NCBI RefSeq assembly: GCF_900112865.1
Contig: NZ_FONH01000019.1
Location: forward strand, 1-64,000
Source: Dyella marensis
GTDB lineage: Bacteria; Pseudomonadota; Gammaproteobacteria; Xanthomonadales; Rhodanobacteraceae
DNA length: 64,000 nucleotides
Reading direction: 5' to 3'
Numbering within the stretch: the stretch's first letter is position 1; every line of letters starts with the position of its first letter. Of this stretch, positions 56,501-64,000 are shown piece after piece. The notes beneath the pieces are model-generated. The model saw only the letters and a program-made list of their open reading frames with translations. It ran no database searches and was not told where the DNA came from. A program made the translations under genes and the position numbers.

Positions 56501-57460
56501 GTGCACGTCCAGTACCAGCGCGCCGCCGTCGTCCGCACCCCAGCGCACGCGCAAACCCTGCGCGGTCTTGTTCATGTCGCCCAGCGCATGCAGCGAGGCC
56601 ACCCGCGCCTGGTGTCCCGCGGGATTGGTCAGTGCCAGTCCGTCGAGGTCGAGGCGGGTGAGGTTGCGCACCACTTTCGCGTCGCGCCAGTCCAGCCAGC
56701 TGGCGAACGTACCGTTGCCGCTGTCCACCGTATAGCCGCCCAGGTCGATGCCCGCGGCGAAGGCGCGCAGGTCCACCTTGCTGCCGGCGATCCACAGCCG
56801 GCCGTCGGCGCCGTCCTCGCGGAAGTTGCCGGCGCCGCGCAGCTCGCCGGCCACGCCTTCGCGCTGCAGGATCGCGCCGACGCGCACGCGGCCGCCCTGC
56901 CGGCTCACACGCAATTGCCTGGCCAGCAGCGCGTAATGCTTGCCGGTGGTTTCGTCGGCGATGTCCAGGCGCAGGTCGCGCAGCCACAGCTCGACCGACA
57001 GGCGGCCGAACGAAGGATTCTGGCGCTCGCCGCCGCCGGCCACGCCGATGCCGTTGACGTGCCAGCTGCCGTCCTTGCCGCGCGCCAGGTCCAGTTGCAT
57101 GCCGCGCACGCGCAGGTTGACCAGGTGGCGCGCCGGCATCAGCCAGCCGCCAAGATCCAACTTCAGTTCCGTCTCCGGAATGCTCAGCGCGCTTTCGCCC
57201 GGGCCCGCGGCCACCACCGTATTGCGCATCACGAACAGCGGGCCGGACGGTTCCCAGCGCCCTTCCAGCGAGGCGAACGAGACCGGCCGCTCCAGCAGCC
57301 GGCTCAGCTGCGCCGCCACCCATTGCGGATGGCTGGCCAGGGTCGGCAGCAGCAGCTGGATCAGCCCGGCGAGCACGGCCAGGCTGATCACGGACACGCC
57401 CAGCACCCAGCCCAATGCGCGGGCGATCCGGTGCAGGCGCTGGCGCACGGAAACGTTCAC
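53594..57460 (-). CDS. yhdP: YhdP family AsmA-like envelope protein
   Basis: A 1288-residue protein with one N-terminal membrane segment (about 16-38) and a very long periplasmic body. The beta-rich repeats and the region HLRIDFAAENLGDMLGAFGF belong to the YhdP/TIGR02099 and AsmA2 group. In E. coli YhdP helps move phospholipid to the outer membrane. The N-terminus (RLLERPVSFASLEGRWEPSG) is conserved. It ends with a Pro/Ala/Ser tail. rng lies 24 bases upstream and is co-transcribed. Confidence 0.93.
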   Translation of the reverse strand: MNVSVRQRLHRIARALGWVLGVSVISLAVLAGLIQLLLPTLASHPQWVAAQLSRLLERPVSFASLEGRWEPSGPLFVMRNTVVAAGPGESALSIPETELKLDLGGWLMPARHLVNLRVRGMQLDLARGKDGSWHVNGIGVAGGGERQNPSFGRLSVELWLRDLRLDIADETTGKHYALLARQLRVSRQGGRVRVGAILQREGVAGELRGAGNFREDGADGRLWIAGSKVDLRAFAAGIDLGGYTVDSGNGTFASWLDWRDAKVVRNLTRLDLDGLALTNPAGHQARVASLHALGDMNKTAQGLRVRWGADDGGALVLDVHNGADGHADEALIAARDLQLGALAPWAALKPELSPGMAQWLGTGKPRGKLGQVALRWTRADGLASANVGFSGLGIDAVGKLPGIDRLDGVLRGDAGALSVELPPQATVLRFPRTFRKPFALSRLAGDIAAWHEDGDWHLGIEPLDFVGAGFGGQARGEIRLPDAGGRPFLDLYAMLDHADMDAAKLFWPIDSMSPQAIEWLDRALVAGKIERSDMLVRGDLKDWPFHANEGRFEARAELSGLSLDYGRNWPRAEGIDAVANFVNNSMLVEASGGESLGVKTERAVAVIPDLAHTVLDLNVHGSGSGASLMDFVKHSPIGSRQADTLNKLSLGGAGTFDFHLSLPMNNAREFFLNGTTDLKDVDLNAPDWNLKLDKISGQASFDGHGFRAGALDTVFRGQPSKLDIAIAGATGRPDTEFSARLSGRYGMAELVQGLSQLDWLKDVASGRSDTTVGFDIVRPDTVANAAQLLTLDTNFAGMALDLPAPLKKSADASLPTHLALTLPVSGGDLQIALGQVMRQRFRLPDDKRPLAASFAFGTRMPDTVPDKGIRVRGRAARMDVTGWVQRAVAGSSTGGPGLESIDVSADQAELFGHPFPSMRIQAAPESGQLNVDVDSADIVGRFIVPTDDLDKRGVTARLQRLYWPKTSGRSSDAKTNPGDPPKTDPANTGITPSSLPPFHLWVGDLRFGESRLGEARLETWPTDRGLHIDQLRAQSRSVQINGSGDWDGTATSSRSHLRIDFAAENLGDMLGAFGFAGLFNGGKTRAHLDATWPGAPSAMELANMDGKLGIQVTDGSIPEVAPGVGRLFGLVSLVELPRRLTLDFGDVFGKGLAFDSITGDFVLADGNATTNNLSMRGPAAEINIKGRTGLRAKDYDQQALVIPHLGSSLPIVGAVVAGPLGAAAGFVAQGLLGRGLNRVASARYHIGGSWDKPDISLVEKKNLSAAEAASSTAPAPLTAPAPASSSAR

Positions 57461-57484
57461 CGGCGGCTCTCGCCGCGCGGTGAA

Positions 57485-58978
57485 CTAGAGGAGAACCACA
57501 TCGAACTGTTCCTGCGAATAATGCTCTTCGGCCTGGAAGCGTATGCTCTTGGAGATGAACTCTTCCAATTCGGCCACGGCCACCGATTCCTCTTCGAGGA
57601 TGCGGCCGACCACCTTCGGGCTGGCCATTACCAGCAGTTTTTCCGCGTTGAACTGACGCACCGCGCGGGTGATCTCGCGGAAGATCTCGTAGGTCACCGT
57701 CTCGGCGGTCTTCACCGCGCCACGGCCGCCGCAGGCAGGGCACGGCTCGCACAGCTGGCGTTCCAGGCTTTCGGTGGTGCGCTTGCGCGTCATCTCCACC
57801 AGGCCCAGCGCGGACATCGGATACACCGTGGTCTTGGCGTGGTCGCGCTGCAGGCCTTTTTCCAGCATGCGCAGCACCTGGCGCTTGTGCTCCTCGTCGG
57901 TCATATCGATGAAGTCGATGATGATGATGCCGCCGAGGTTGCGCAGCCGCAGCTGGCGCGCCGCAGCCTGCGCGGCTTCGAGATTGGTGCGATAGACGGT
58001 CTCTTCCAGGTTGCGCGTGCCGAGGTAGCCGCCGGTGTTGACGTCGATCGTGGTCATCGCCTCGGTCTGGTCGACGATCAGGTAGCCGCCGGATTTCAGC
58101 GGCACTTCTTTCTTCAGCGCGCGCTGGATCTCGTCTTCCACGCCGTACAGGTCGAAGATCGGGCGTTCGCCCGAATAGTGCTCGACGCGGTCGTCCAGGC
58201 TGGGCATGAACTTGTGCACGAACTTGACGACCTTCTCGTAGGTCTCGCGCGAATCCACCCGCACCTTCTCGATGTCGTCGTTGAGCATGTCGCGCAGGCT
58301 GCGCAGCGGCAGCGAGAGTTCCTCGTAGACGCGCTCGCCGACCTTGGACTTGGCGATGTTCTCCTGCACCACGCGCCACACCTTGCCCAGGTAGGTGACG
58401 TCGAAGGCGAGCGACTCGGCGGTCTGCTCCTCGGCGTTGGTGCGCACGATGTAGCCCAGCGGGTTCTCGCCGATCAGCGAGGTCATCACCTCTTTCAGGC
58501 GCTGGCGCTCGGCCTCGTCCTCGATGCGCGCGGAAATGCCCAGCGTGCGCGCATGCGGCAGCAGCACCAGGTAGCGCGACGGGATGGACAGATGGGTGGA
58601 CAGCCGCGCGCCCTTGGTGCCGATCGGGTCCTTCACCACCTGGACCACGATCTCCTGCCCTTCATGCACCAGCTCGGTGATCGACGGCGTGGGGCCGTTG
58701 CCGGCTGGTACCACGACCGCCTCGGCGCCTTCGGCGACCACCGGCAAGGGCGGACGCACGATGTCGGAGGCGTGCAGGAACGCCGCGCGCTCCAGGCCGA
58801 TATCGACGAACACCGCCTGCATGCCCGGCATCACGCGCTGCACGCGACCCTTGTAGACATTGCCCACATAGCCGCGGCGGGAGGCTCGCTCGACATGCAC
58901 TTCCTGCAGCATGCCGTTTTCCACCACGCCGACGCGGGTTTCGCGCGGCGTCACATTGATCAGAATCTCTTCACTCAC
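57485..58978 (-). CDS. rng: Ribonuclease G
   Basis: A 497-residue endoribonuclease for 16S rRNA 5' maturation and mRNA decay. It has an S1 domain (GYVGNVYKGRVQRVMPGMQA), the RNase E/G catalytic core (TIDVNTGGYLGTRN and GGIIIIDFIDM, with the metal-binding Asp residues) and a Zn-link cysteine pair in CEPCPACGGRG. It lacks the long tail of RNase E, so it is the G type. The start is the ATG at 58978. A weak promoter sits about 25 bases upstream. Confidence 0.96.
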   Translation of the reverse strand: MSEEILINVTPRETRVGVVENGMLQEVHVERASRRGYVGNVYKGRVQRVMPGMQAVFVDIGLERAAFLHASDIVRPPLPVVAEGAEAVVVPAGNGPTPSITELVHEGQEIVVQVVKDPIGTKGARLSTHLSIPSRYLVLLPHARTLGISARIEDEAERQRLKEVMTSLIGENPLGYIVRTNAEEQTAESLAFDVTYLGKVWRVVQENIAKSKVGERVYEELSLPLRSLRDMLNDDIEKVRVDSRETYEKVVKFVHKFMPSLDDRVEHYSGERPIFDLYGVEDEIQRALKKEVPLKSGGYLIVDQTEAMTTIDVNTGGYLGTRNLEETVYRTNLEAAQAAARQLRLRNLGGIIIIDFIDMTDEEHKRQVLRMLEKGLQRDHAKTTVYPMSALGLVEMTRKRTTESLERQLCEPCPACGGRGAVKTAETVTYEIFREITRAVRQFNAEKLLVMASPKVVGRILEEESVAVAELEEFISKSIRFQAEEHYSQEQFDVVLL

Positions 58979-59002
58979 CGAACACTCCCCTCTCGGAGGG
59001 TC

Positions 59003-59031
59003 TTTATAGCGGCTGGGCGGACGGGCGTCGA
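59003..59031 (-). promoter_or_regulatory. Candidate rng-yhdP promoter
   Basis: On the minus strand, TCGACG (59031-59026) and TATAAA (59008-59003), 17 bases apart, about 25 bases before the rng ATG. The gap 58979-59154 contains no gene. Confidence 0.4.
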
Positions 59032-59154
59032 TGCGCCAGTGCGCAGCCCGCCAACCCCGTCGTGCCAGCGCCCGCCACCGGACCGGCCGGCGCGGAAGCT
59101 GCGTTCCCTCAGACAGGACCGGCGGGTGCGGGGTTCACGCCGGAACGCCGCCGG

Positions 59155-60261
59155 CTAGGGCCCGGCCGCCGGTGCCGGGCCGCCGGCCGGCGCGTCGTCG
59201 GGTTCGCGCTCCCACTGGATCCGGGTGCGCGGGAGGTACTGGGGATATTCGCGCTGGACGAAGGCGATCAGCCCTTCGCGGATGCGGCAGCGCAGGTCCC
59301 AGCCCTGGCCGGAGTCGGCCGAGCTGACCAGGGCGCGCAGTTGCATGGCGCGGTCGCCGGCGTCGACCACCTGCAGCACGCAGACGCGGCGGTCCCATTC
59401 CCTGGCCTCCTCGCACAGGCGCTCCAGCTCGGCGCGCAGGGGCGGCACGGGCAGGCGGTAATCGACCCACAGGAATACCGTGCCGATCAGCTGGGAGCTG
59501 CGGCGCGTCCAGTTCTCGAACGGGTTCTCGATGAACCAGTTCAGCGGCACCACCAGCCGGCGCTCGTCCCAGATGCGCACCACCACGTAGGTGCCGGTGA
59601 TCTCCTCGATGCGGCCCCATTCGCCCTTCACGATCACCACGTCGTCCAGCCGGATCGGCTGGGCCAGGGCGATCTGCAGGCCGGCGATCAGGTTGCTCAG
59701 CACCGGCTTGGCGGCGATGCCCAGCGCCAGGCCGGCAAGGCCGGCCGAGGCCAGCAGGCTGGCGCCGAACTGGCGCACCCCGGGGATGGTCATCAGCACC
59801 GCAGCCAGGCCGGCCAGGATGAACAGCACCATGGTCGAGCGGCTGAGCACCCGGACCTGGGTGACTACGCTGCGGGCGCGCAGGTTGTCGGCCTGGTCGA
59901 CCGGGTGCAGGCGGATCACCAGGTCTTCCAGGGCGCCGATGCAGCGCACTACCAGCCAGGTGAGGGTGGCGATCAGCGCCACCAGCAGCGCATGGTGGAG
60001 ATCGCCCATCAAGCGCAGCGACTCCACATCCGGCGTGACGCGCAGCGCCACCGACACGGTCAGCAGCGGCACCAGCCATTCCATCGGCGCATTGGCGCGG
60101 CTGACCATGCCGTAGGCAGCCGGATGCCGGCGCGACAGCCGCCGCAGCACGGCGCGCGCCACGCGGCGCAGCACGAAGGCCAGCGCCAGCGCGACCGCCA
60201 CCGTGATGCCGAGGCGGCCAAGCAGATGGTCGTTCCAGAAAGCGGCGAAGTCGGTAGCCAT
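59155..60261 (-). CDS. MscS-family mechanosensitive channel
   Basis: A 368-residue membrane protein with four or five N-terminal helices. The pore helix and beta domain show the family signature ASLLASAGLAGLALGIAAKP, LSNLIAGLQIALAQPIRLDD, VVIVKGEWGRIEEITGTYVV. It would open under membrane tension to release solutes. The last residues form a short Pro/Ala-rich tail. It is convergent with nothing on the left and divergent from the Dph6-like gene on the right. Confidence 0.92.
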   Translation of the reverse strand: MATDFAAFWNDHLLGRLGITVAVALALAFVLRRVARAVLRRLSRRHPAAYGMVSRANAPMEWLVPLLTVSVALRVTPDVESLRLMGDLHHALLVALIATLTWLVVRCIGALEDLVIRLHPVDQADNLRARSVVTQVRVLSRSTMVLFILAGLAAVLMTIPGVRQFGASLLASAGLAGLALGIAAKPVLSNLIAGLQIALAQPIRLDDVVIVKGEWGRIEEITGTYVVVRIWDERRLVVPLNWFIENPFENWTRRSSQLIGTVFLWVDYRLPVPPLRAELERLCEEAREWDRRVCVLQVVDAGDRAMQLRALVSSADSGQGWDLRCRIREGLIAFVQREYPQYLPRTRIQWEREPDDAPAGGPAPAAGP

Positions 60262-60374
60262 GCGCGATCGGGGGGAGCAGGTCCGCGGCGAGGTCGCGCC
60301 CCACCCTGCCGCAGGCCATGTTCACGTCGCGTGGTCTGGATATGAACGGACGCGGCTGCCGTTAAAGTACGGCG

Positions 60375-61064
60375 ATGCAAACCACGCCCATCCTGCTGGC
60401 CTGGAGCGGCGGCAAGGACTGCCTGCTGGCCCTGCAAGCCCTGCTGCGCGAGCCGCGCTGGCAGGTGGTGGGCCTGCTGTGCACGGTCAACCGCACCTAC
60501 CAGCGCGTGGCCATGCACGGCACGCGCCGCGAGGTGCTGCAGGCCCAGGCGCGGGCGCTGGGCCTGCCGCTGCTGGAGGCTGAGCTGGACTGGCCCAGCG
60601 GCAACGAGGACTACGAGGCCGCGCAGGCGCGCGCCCTGGCCGAGGCGCGCATGCACTGGCCCGGCGTGCGGCATTGCGCATTCGGCGACCTGTTCCTGGC
60701 CGACGTGCGCGACTACCGCGTGCGCCAGCTCGGCGCCTTGAGCTGGCGCGCGGTGTTTCCGCTGTGGGGCGAGGACACCGCCGCGCTGGCGCGGCGCTTC
60801 GTCGGCGAAGGCCATCGCGCGGTGCTGTGCTGCGTGGATACGCAGCAGCTCGATGCCGCGTGGTGCGGCCGTCCGTTCGACAACGCGCTGCTGGATACGC
60901 TGCCCACCGGCGTCGATCCCTGCGGCGAGCGCGGCGAGTTCCACACGCTCAGCTATGGCGGGCCGCTGTTCCGCCATCCGCTGGCGCTGCGGCGCGGCGA
61001 ATCCACGCTGCGCGACGGGCGCTTCCAGTACACCGATTTCCTGCTTGCCGATGCCGCGCACTGA
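60375..61064 (+). CDS. Dph6-like ATP-pyrophosphatase (diphthine-ammonia ligase family)
   Basis: A 229-residue adenine-nucleotide alpha hydrolase. The PP-loop is LLAWSGGKDCLLALQ. Near the end GEFHTLSYGGPLF is conserved in the family. In eukaryotes and archaea members amidate diphthamide on EF2, which bacteria lack, so the bacterial role is unknown. The 3' end overlaps the Mug gene by 14 bases. No related tRNA-modification gene is adjacent. Confidence 0.88.
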   Translation: MQTTPILLAWSGGKDCLLALQALLREPRWQVVGLLCTVNRTYQRVAMHGTRREVLQAQARALGLPLLEAELDWPSGNEDYEAAQARALAEARMHWPGVRHCAFGDLFLADVRDYRVRQLGALSWRAVFPLWGEDTAALARRFVGEGHRAVLCCVDTQQLDAAWCGRPFDNALLDTLPTGVDPCGERGEFHTLSYGGPLFRHPLALRRGESTLRDGRFQYTDFLLADAAH

Positions 61065-61584
61065 GCCGGCGCACATCCTGCCCGACCTGCTGCAGCCGGG
61101 GCTTGCGCTGGTGTTCTGCGGCACCGCCGCGGGCAGGCGCTCGGCGGCCGAACAGGCCTACTACGCGCATCCGGGCAACATGTTCTGGCGCGCGCTGCAC
61201 GCGTCCGGCCTCACCCCGCGCCTGCTGGCGCCGGCCGAATATCCGCTGCTGCCCGGCTACGGCCTGGGCCTCACCGACGTGGCCAAGCTGCACGCCGGCA
61301 ACGACGACGAACTGCCGCGCGACGCCTTCGACGTGCCGGCGCTGCGCGCCAAGATCGAACGCTACGCGCCCGCCCTGCTCGCCTTCACCAGCAAGGCCGC
61401 GGCGCGCGCCGCGCTGGGCCGCGCGGCCGGCTACGGCCTGCAGCCGGAGACCTTCGGCGCAAGCCGGCTGTTCGTGCTGCCGTCGCCGTCCGGGCAGGCG
61501 CGCGGGCACTGGGACCTGGCGCCATGGCTGGAGCTGGCGGCGCAGGTGCGCGCCAGCGTTGCCCATGGCCGTCCGGGTGCGTAG
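61051..61584 (+). CDS. Mug-type DNA glycosylase variant
   Basis: A 177-residue uracil-DNA-glycosylase-fold protein aligned over its full length with E. coli Mug (from memory). Motif A reads FCGTAAGRRSA in place of FCGINPG, so the usual asparagine is absent. The second motif is LPSPSGQARGHW in place of NPSGLSR. The AHPGNMFWRALHASGLTPR region matches well. It likely removes uracil or a related base from mismatches, but its substrate range may differ. It overlaps the Dph6-like gene. Confidence 0.85.
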   Translation: MPRTEPAHILPDLLQPGLALVFCGTAAGRRSAAEQAYYAHPGNMFWRALHASGLTPRLLAPAEYPLLPGYGLGLTDVAKLHAGNDDELPRDAFDVPALRAKIERYAPALLAFTSKAAARAALGRAAGYGLQPETFGASRLFVLPSPSGQARGHWDLAPWLELAAQVRASVAHGRPGA

Positions 61585-61614
61585 GGTGCGGTTCTTCCCA
61601 AGGAGGACCTGACC

Positions 61615-61962
61615 ATGCTCAAAGGCAGCTGCCACTGCGGCGCGATCACCCTGGAAGTCGACGCCGCGCCGCCCGAACAGGCGATGGAATGCAATTGCTC
61701 GCACTGCAGTCGCAAGGGTTATCTGCTGTGGTTCGTGCCGCGCGAATCGGCCCACGTGCATGCTGCGGACGGCCAGGTCGGCGTCTATCACTTCAACAAG
61801 CATGCGATCGCGCACCACTTCTGCAAGCAGTGCGGCTGCGCGCCGTTCGCCCTGGGCACCGCGCCGGACGGCACGGCGATGACGGCAGTGAATGTGCGTT
61901 GCCTGGAAGGGATCGACCTGGCGGCCATCAAGCGCATTCCGGTGGACGGGCGCAGCTTCTGA
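61615..61962 (+). CDS. GFA-family (CENP-V-like) zinc protein
   Basis: A 115-residue protein with the Gfa zinc pattern: CHCGAITLEV, then CNCSHCSRKG and FCKQCGC. The family includes the glutathione-dependent formaldehyde-activating enzymes, though most bacterial members have no proven activity. AAGGAGG precedes the ATG. It is convergent with the cytochrome genes, with a family A palindrome between. Confidence 0.9.
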   Translation: MLKGSCHCGAITLEVDAAPPEQAMECNCSHCSRKGYLLWFVPRESAHVHAADGQVGVYHFNKHAIAHHFCKQCGCAPFALGTAPDGTAMTAVNVRCLEGIDLAAIKRIPVDGRSF

Positions 61963-61976
61963 TCGGCGACACATGA

Positions 61977-62066
61977 CGTAGGTTGGGGTGAGCCGCAGGC
62001 GAACCCCAACAGCCGTCGCGGGATGCAGGCATGTTGGGGTTCGCCTGCGGCTCACCCCAACCTACG
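61977..62066. repeat. Palindromic intergenic repeat, family A, copy 5
   Basis: The cleanest copy, with 34-base arms perfectly complementary around a 22-base loop. It lies between the convergent GFA and cytochrome genes, 6 bases before the latter's stop. Confidence 0.9.
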
Positions 62067-62072
62067 AATCGA

Positions 62073-63362
62073 TCAATCGATCGGCGTATGCCGATACTTG
62101 ATCACGTCGCGCTCCTGCACCAGCGGCGCCTGGTTGCCCCAGGACTGGCGGATGTAGGTGACCACCGCGGCGACGTCGGCGTCGTTGAGCTGCTGCGCGA
62201 ACGGCGGCATCGAATAGGGCCGCGGATTGCCCTGCGTGGACGGCGCGAAGCCGCCCAGCAGCACCACGCGGATCGCATTGATGCCGGTGGGTTCGTTTAC
62301 CGAGGAATTGCCGCTGAGCGGCGGATAGACGCCGGCCACGCCCTGGCCGTCCCGGCCGTGGCAGTCGGCGCAGCGCTCGGCGTAGACCTTGGCGCCCTGG
62401 TCGAGCATCGGCTTGGTATCCAGCAGCGACGGCTCGTACGACACGCGCGGACGCGCCGGCAGCGACTGCAGGTAAGTGGCGATCGCATGCAGGTCCGCAT
62501 CGTTCAGATGCTGGGTGCTGCGCGCCACCACCTCGGCCATCGGGCCGAACGCGGCCCCCTTGGCGGACTGGCCGGTCTTCAGCAGGTCGGCGATGTCGCG
62601 TTCACTCCAGCCGGCGAGGCCGCCATTGGCCTGCGTGCTGAGATCCGGCGCGTACCAGTTCTGCACCGGGATCTGGCCGCCGGACAGCGACTGGTCGCTG
62701 CGCATGCCGCCGAACGAGTCGCGCTCGACGTGGCATTCGTTGCAGTGGCCCAGGCCCTGCACCAGGTAGGCGCCACGGTTCCACTCCGGCGACTTGGTGC
62801 TGTCGGCGACGTATTCGCCTTCGCGGAAATACAGCGCGCGCCAGGCCTTCAAGGTGTTGCGCACGTTGTAGGGAAAGCCGAGCCCGGGCTGCTTCGCCGC
62901 CTGCTTGAGCGGCGGCAGCGACTGCAGGTAGGCGAAGATGGCCAGCGCGTCGTCGCGCGACACCTTGGTGTACGAGGTGTAGGGGAAGGCCGGATAGAGG
63001 AACTGGCCATGGCGGTCGACACCGCTGTGCAGCGCCTGGCGGAACGCTTCGAAGCTCCACTCGCCCAGACCCGTCTCGCGGTCCGGCGTGAGGTTGGGCG
63101 CGGGGATGTCGCCGAACGGCGTGCCGACCACGCGGCCGCCGGCGAAACGCGCGCCGCCCTGCCCGGTGTGGCAGGAGGCGCAGTCGCCGACCAGGGTGAG
63201 GTATTCGCCCTTGGCGATCAGCGCGGGATCCTTGAGCGCGGCAGCGTCCACCCGGCTGGCCGAACGCGGCACGGACGGCTGGCCGCCGCGCAGGAACAGC
63301 CAGCCGGCAAGCCCCAGGCCGAGCAGCACGACGACGGCGATGCCGATGCGGAAGATCTTCAT
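62073..63362 (-). CDS. Triheme membrane-anchored cytochrome c
   Basis: A 429-residue periplasmic cytochrome with a single N-terminal anchor (about 5-24). Three heme sites CASCH, CNECH and CADCH are evenly spread. The layout matches the cytochrome subunit of membrane-bound alcohol, gluconate or aldehyde dehydrogenases, which pass electrons to the quinone or oxidase. A dehydrogenase would be expected beyond the window. Its start overlaps the upstream cytochrome stop by four bases. Confidence 0.9.
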   Translation of the reverse strand: MKIFRIGIAVVVLLGLGLAGWLFLRGGQPSVPRSASRVDAAALKDPALIAKGEYLTLVGDCASCHTGQGGARFAGGRVVGTPFGDIPAPNLTPDRETGLGEWSFEAFRQALHSGVDRHGQFLYPAFPYTSYTKVSRDDALAIFAYLQSLPPLKQAAKQPGLGFPYNVRNTLKAWRALYFREGEYVADSTKSPEWNRGAYLVQGLGHCNECHVERDSFGGMRSDQSLSGGQIPVQNWYAPDLSTQANGGLAGWSERDIADLLKTGQSAKGAAFGPMAEVVARSTQHLNDADLHAIATYLQSLPARPRVSYEPSLLDTKPMLDQGAKVYAERCADCHGRDGQGVAGVYPPLSGNSSVNEPTGINAIRVVLLGGFAPSTQGNPRPYSMPPFAQQLNDADVAAVVTYIRQSWGNQAPLVQERDVIKYRHTPID

Positions 63363-64000
63363 GGCTGCGCTCCCGCGTCGAGCACGCCGCAATGCAGCGG
63401 CGGCGCGATCGAACCGGCCGGCTGCGCATGCATGTCCGCCGGCAGCTCGCGGCCGGCCAGCCAGGCCGAGACCGCGCTGATGTCCTCGACGCTCAGGCGG
63501 CTGGCGATCTCCGCCATGCAGTCCGGCGCCACAGTGGCGCGCGTCTTGGTCCGCCAGGAGCCGAGCTGCGAGCTGATGTAGTCGTACGGCAGGCCGACCA
63601 GGCCGGGCACGTCCGGCTGCACGCCGGTGAACTGCGTGCCGTGGCAGGCCGCGCAGGGCGGGATCTTGCGCGACGGATCGCCCTTGGTGGCCAGCTCCTC
63701 GCCGCGCTTGAACGCGTCCGGCGCAATGCGCGGCATCGGCGAGCGCGCGTACGGCACGTCCTGCGCGGCGAAGTATTCGGCGATCTCGCGCATGTAGTCG
63801 GGAGTGAGATAGCGCGTGGTGTATTCCATCGGGCCGTACTTGCGCAGGCCGTCCTGGAAGTCCTTCAGCTGGCGCGCGAGATAACCGGCGGGCTTGCCGG
63901 CCAGGCGCGGGAAGAAGCCGCTGGACGGCGTGCCTTCACCGCGCTCGCCATGGCAGGCGGTACAGCTGGCGATGCGCTGCTTGAGCGTATCGGGCACGTG
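63359..64000 (-). CDS. Diheme cytochrome c, N-terminus beyond window
   Basis: The last 213 codons of a cytochrome of the c4/c553 type, reading right to the window edge. Two heme sites are seen: CTACH and CAACH, spaced about 100 residues apart. The frame continues past 64000, where a His and earlier residues should lie, including a signal peptide. It is translationally coupled to the triheme cytochrome, so both should belong to one electron-transfer chain. Confidence 0.85.
   Translation of the reverse strand, partial: HVPDTLKQRIASCTACHGERGEGTPSSGFFPRLAGKPAGYLARQLKDFQDGLRKYGPMEYTTRYLTPDYMREIAEYFAAQDVPYARSPMPRIAPDAFKRGEELATKGDPSRKIPPCAACHGTQFTGVQPDVPGLVGLPYDYISSQLGSWRTKTRATVAPDCMAEIASRLSVEDISAVSAWLAGRELPADMHAQPAGSIAPPLHCGVLDAGAQP

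Noticed and set aside
53726-59158. An 1810-codon open frame opposite yhdP and rng
   Set aside because: It mirrors two well-supported genes, has the His/Arg/Gln/Ala-rich composition of antisense frames in GC-rich DNA, and shows no domain.

Overview
The window is a GC-rich (roughly two-thirds G+C), gene-dense chromosomal segment of a gammaproteobacterium. Gene order and protein style point to the order Lysobacterales (Xanthomonadales), probably the Rhodanobacteraceae (Dyella/Rhodanobacter/Luteibacter-like). This is an inference from gene content, not a database match. I see no rRNA, tRNA, CRISPR array, phage or insertion sequence.

Layout. 1-415: intergenic repeats. 416-4085: a compact cluster of an arginase-fold protein and a GNAT/FemAB-like acyltransferase (minus strand), divergent from an acyl carrier protein and a ketoacyl synthase (plus strand). 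It looks like a small acyl-transfer pathway and is the best candidate here for an undescribed system. 4331-10015: accessory genes (two coupled Nudix hydrolases, a small secreted protein, a phosphodiester-glycosidase-like lipoprotein, a penicillin-acylase family enzyme, a DUF4019 protein). 10047-11860: a hipBA toxin-antitoxin module with an AT-rich control region. 11939-21512: a minus-strand run with glnD, dapD and dapE enclosing a CREST-type membrane hydrolase, an ArsC/Spx-like protein, a DUF2165 protein and a ferritin-like/VIT iron transporter, ending with an S9 peptidase.

21634-37254: the conserved housekeeping block. map diverges from rpsB-tsf-pyrH-frr-uppS-cdsA-dxr-rseP-bamA-lpxD-fabZ-lpxA-lpxB-rnhB, joining translation, isoprenoid supply, phospholipid, envelope proteolysis, outer-membrane assembly and lipid A synthesis. 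37255-39491 interrupts the usual rnhB-dnaE junction with a structured leader, a 71-residue protein and an amino-acid permease. 39576-47573 holds dnaE, accA, a NYN-LOTUS protein, tilS, xseB and ispA. 47649-58978 contains DUF4870, pmbA, DUF1653, darP, tldD, a fatty-acid-hydroxylase family protein, yhdP and rng. 59155-64000 ends with an MscS-type channel, a Dph6-like ATPase overlapping a variant Mug glycosylase, a GFA-family protein and two c-type cytochromes, the last cut by the window edge.

Five copies of an approximately 85-90 bp palindromic element lie at gene ends. Their arms vary in a compensated way, so the hairpin seems to be what is maintained. Other structured DNA or RNA includes a probable S2 leader upstream of rpsB, an 11-bp-arm palindrome between lpxA and lpxB, HipB-type operators, and a hairpin that overlaps the ribosome-binding site of the 71-residue gene.
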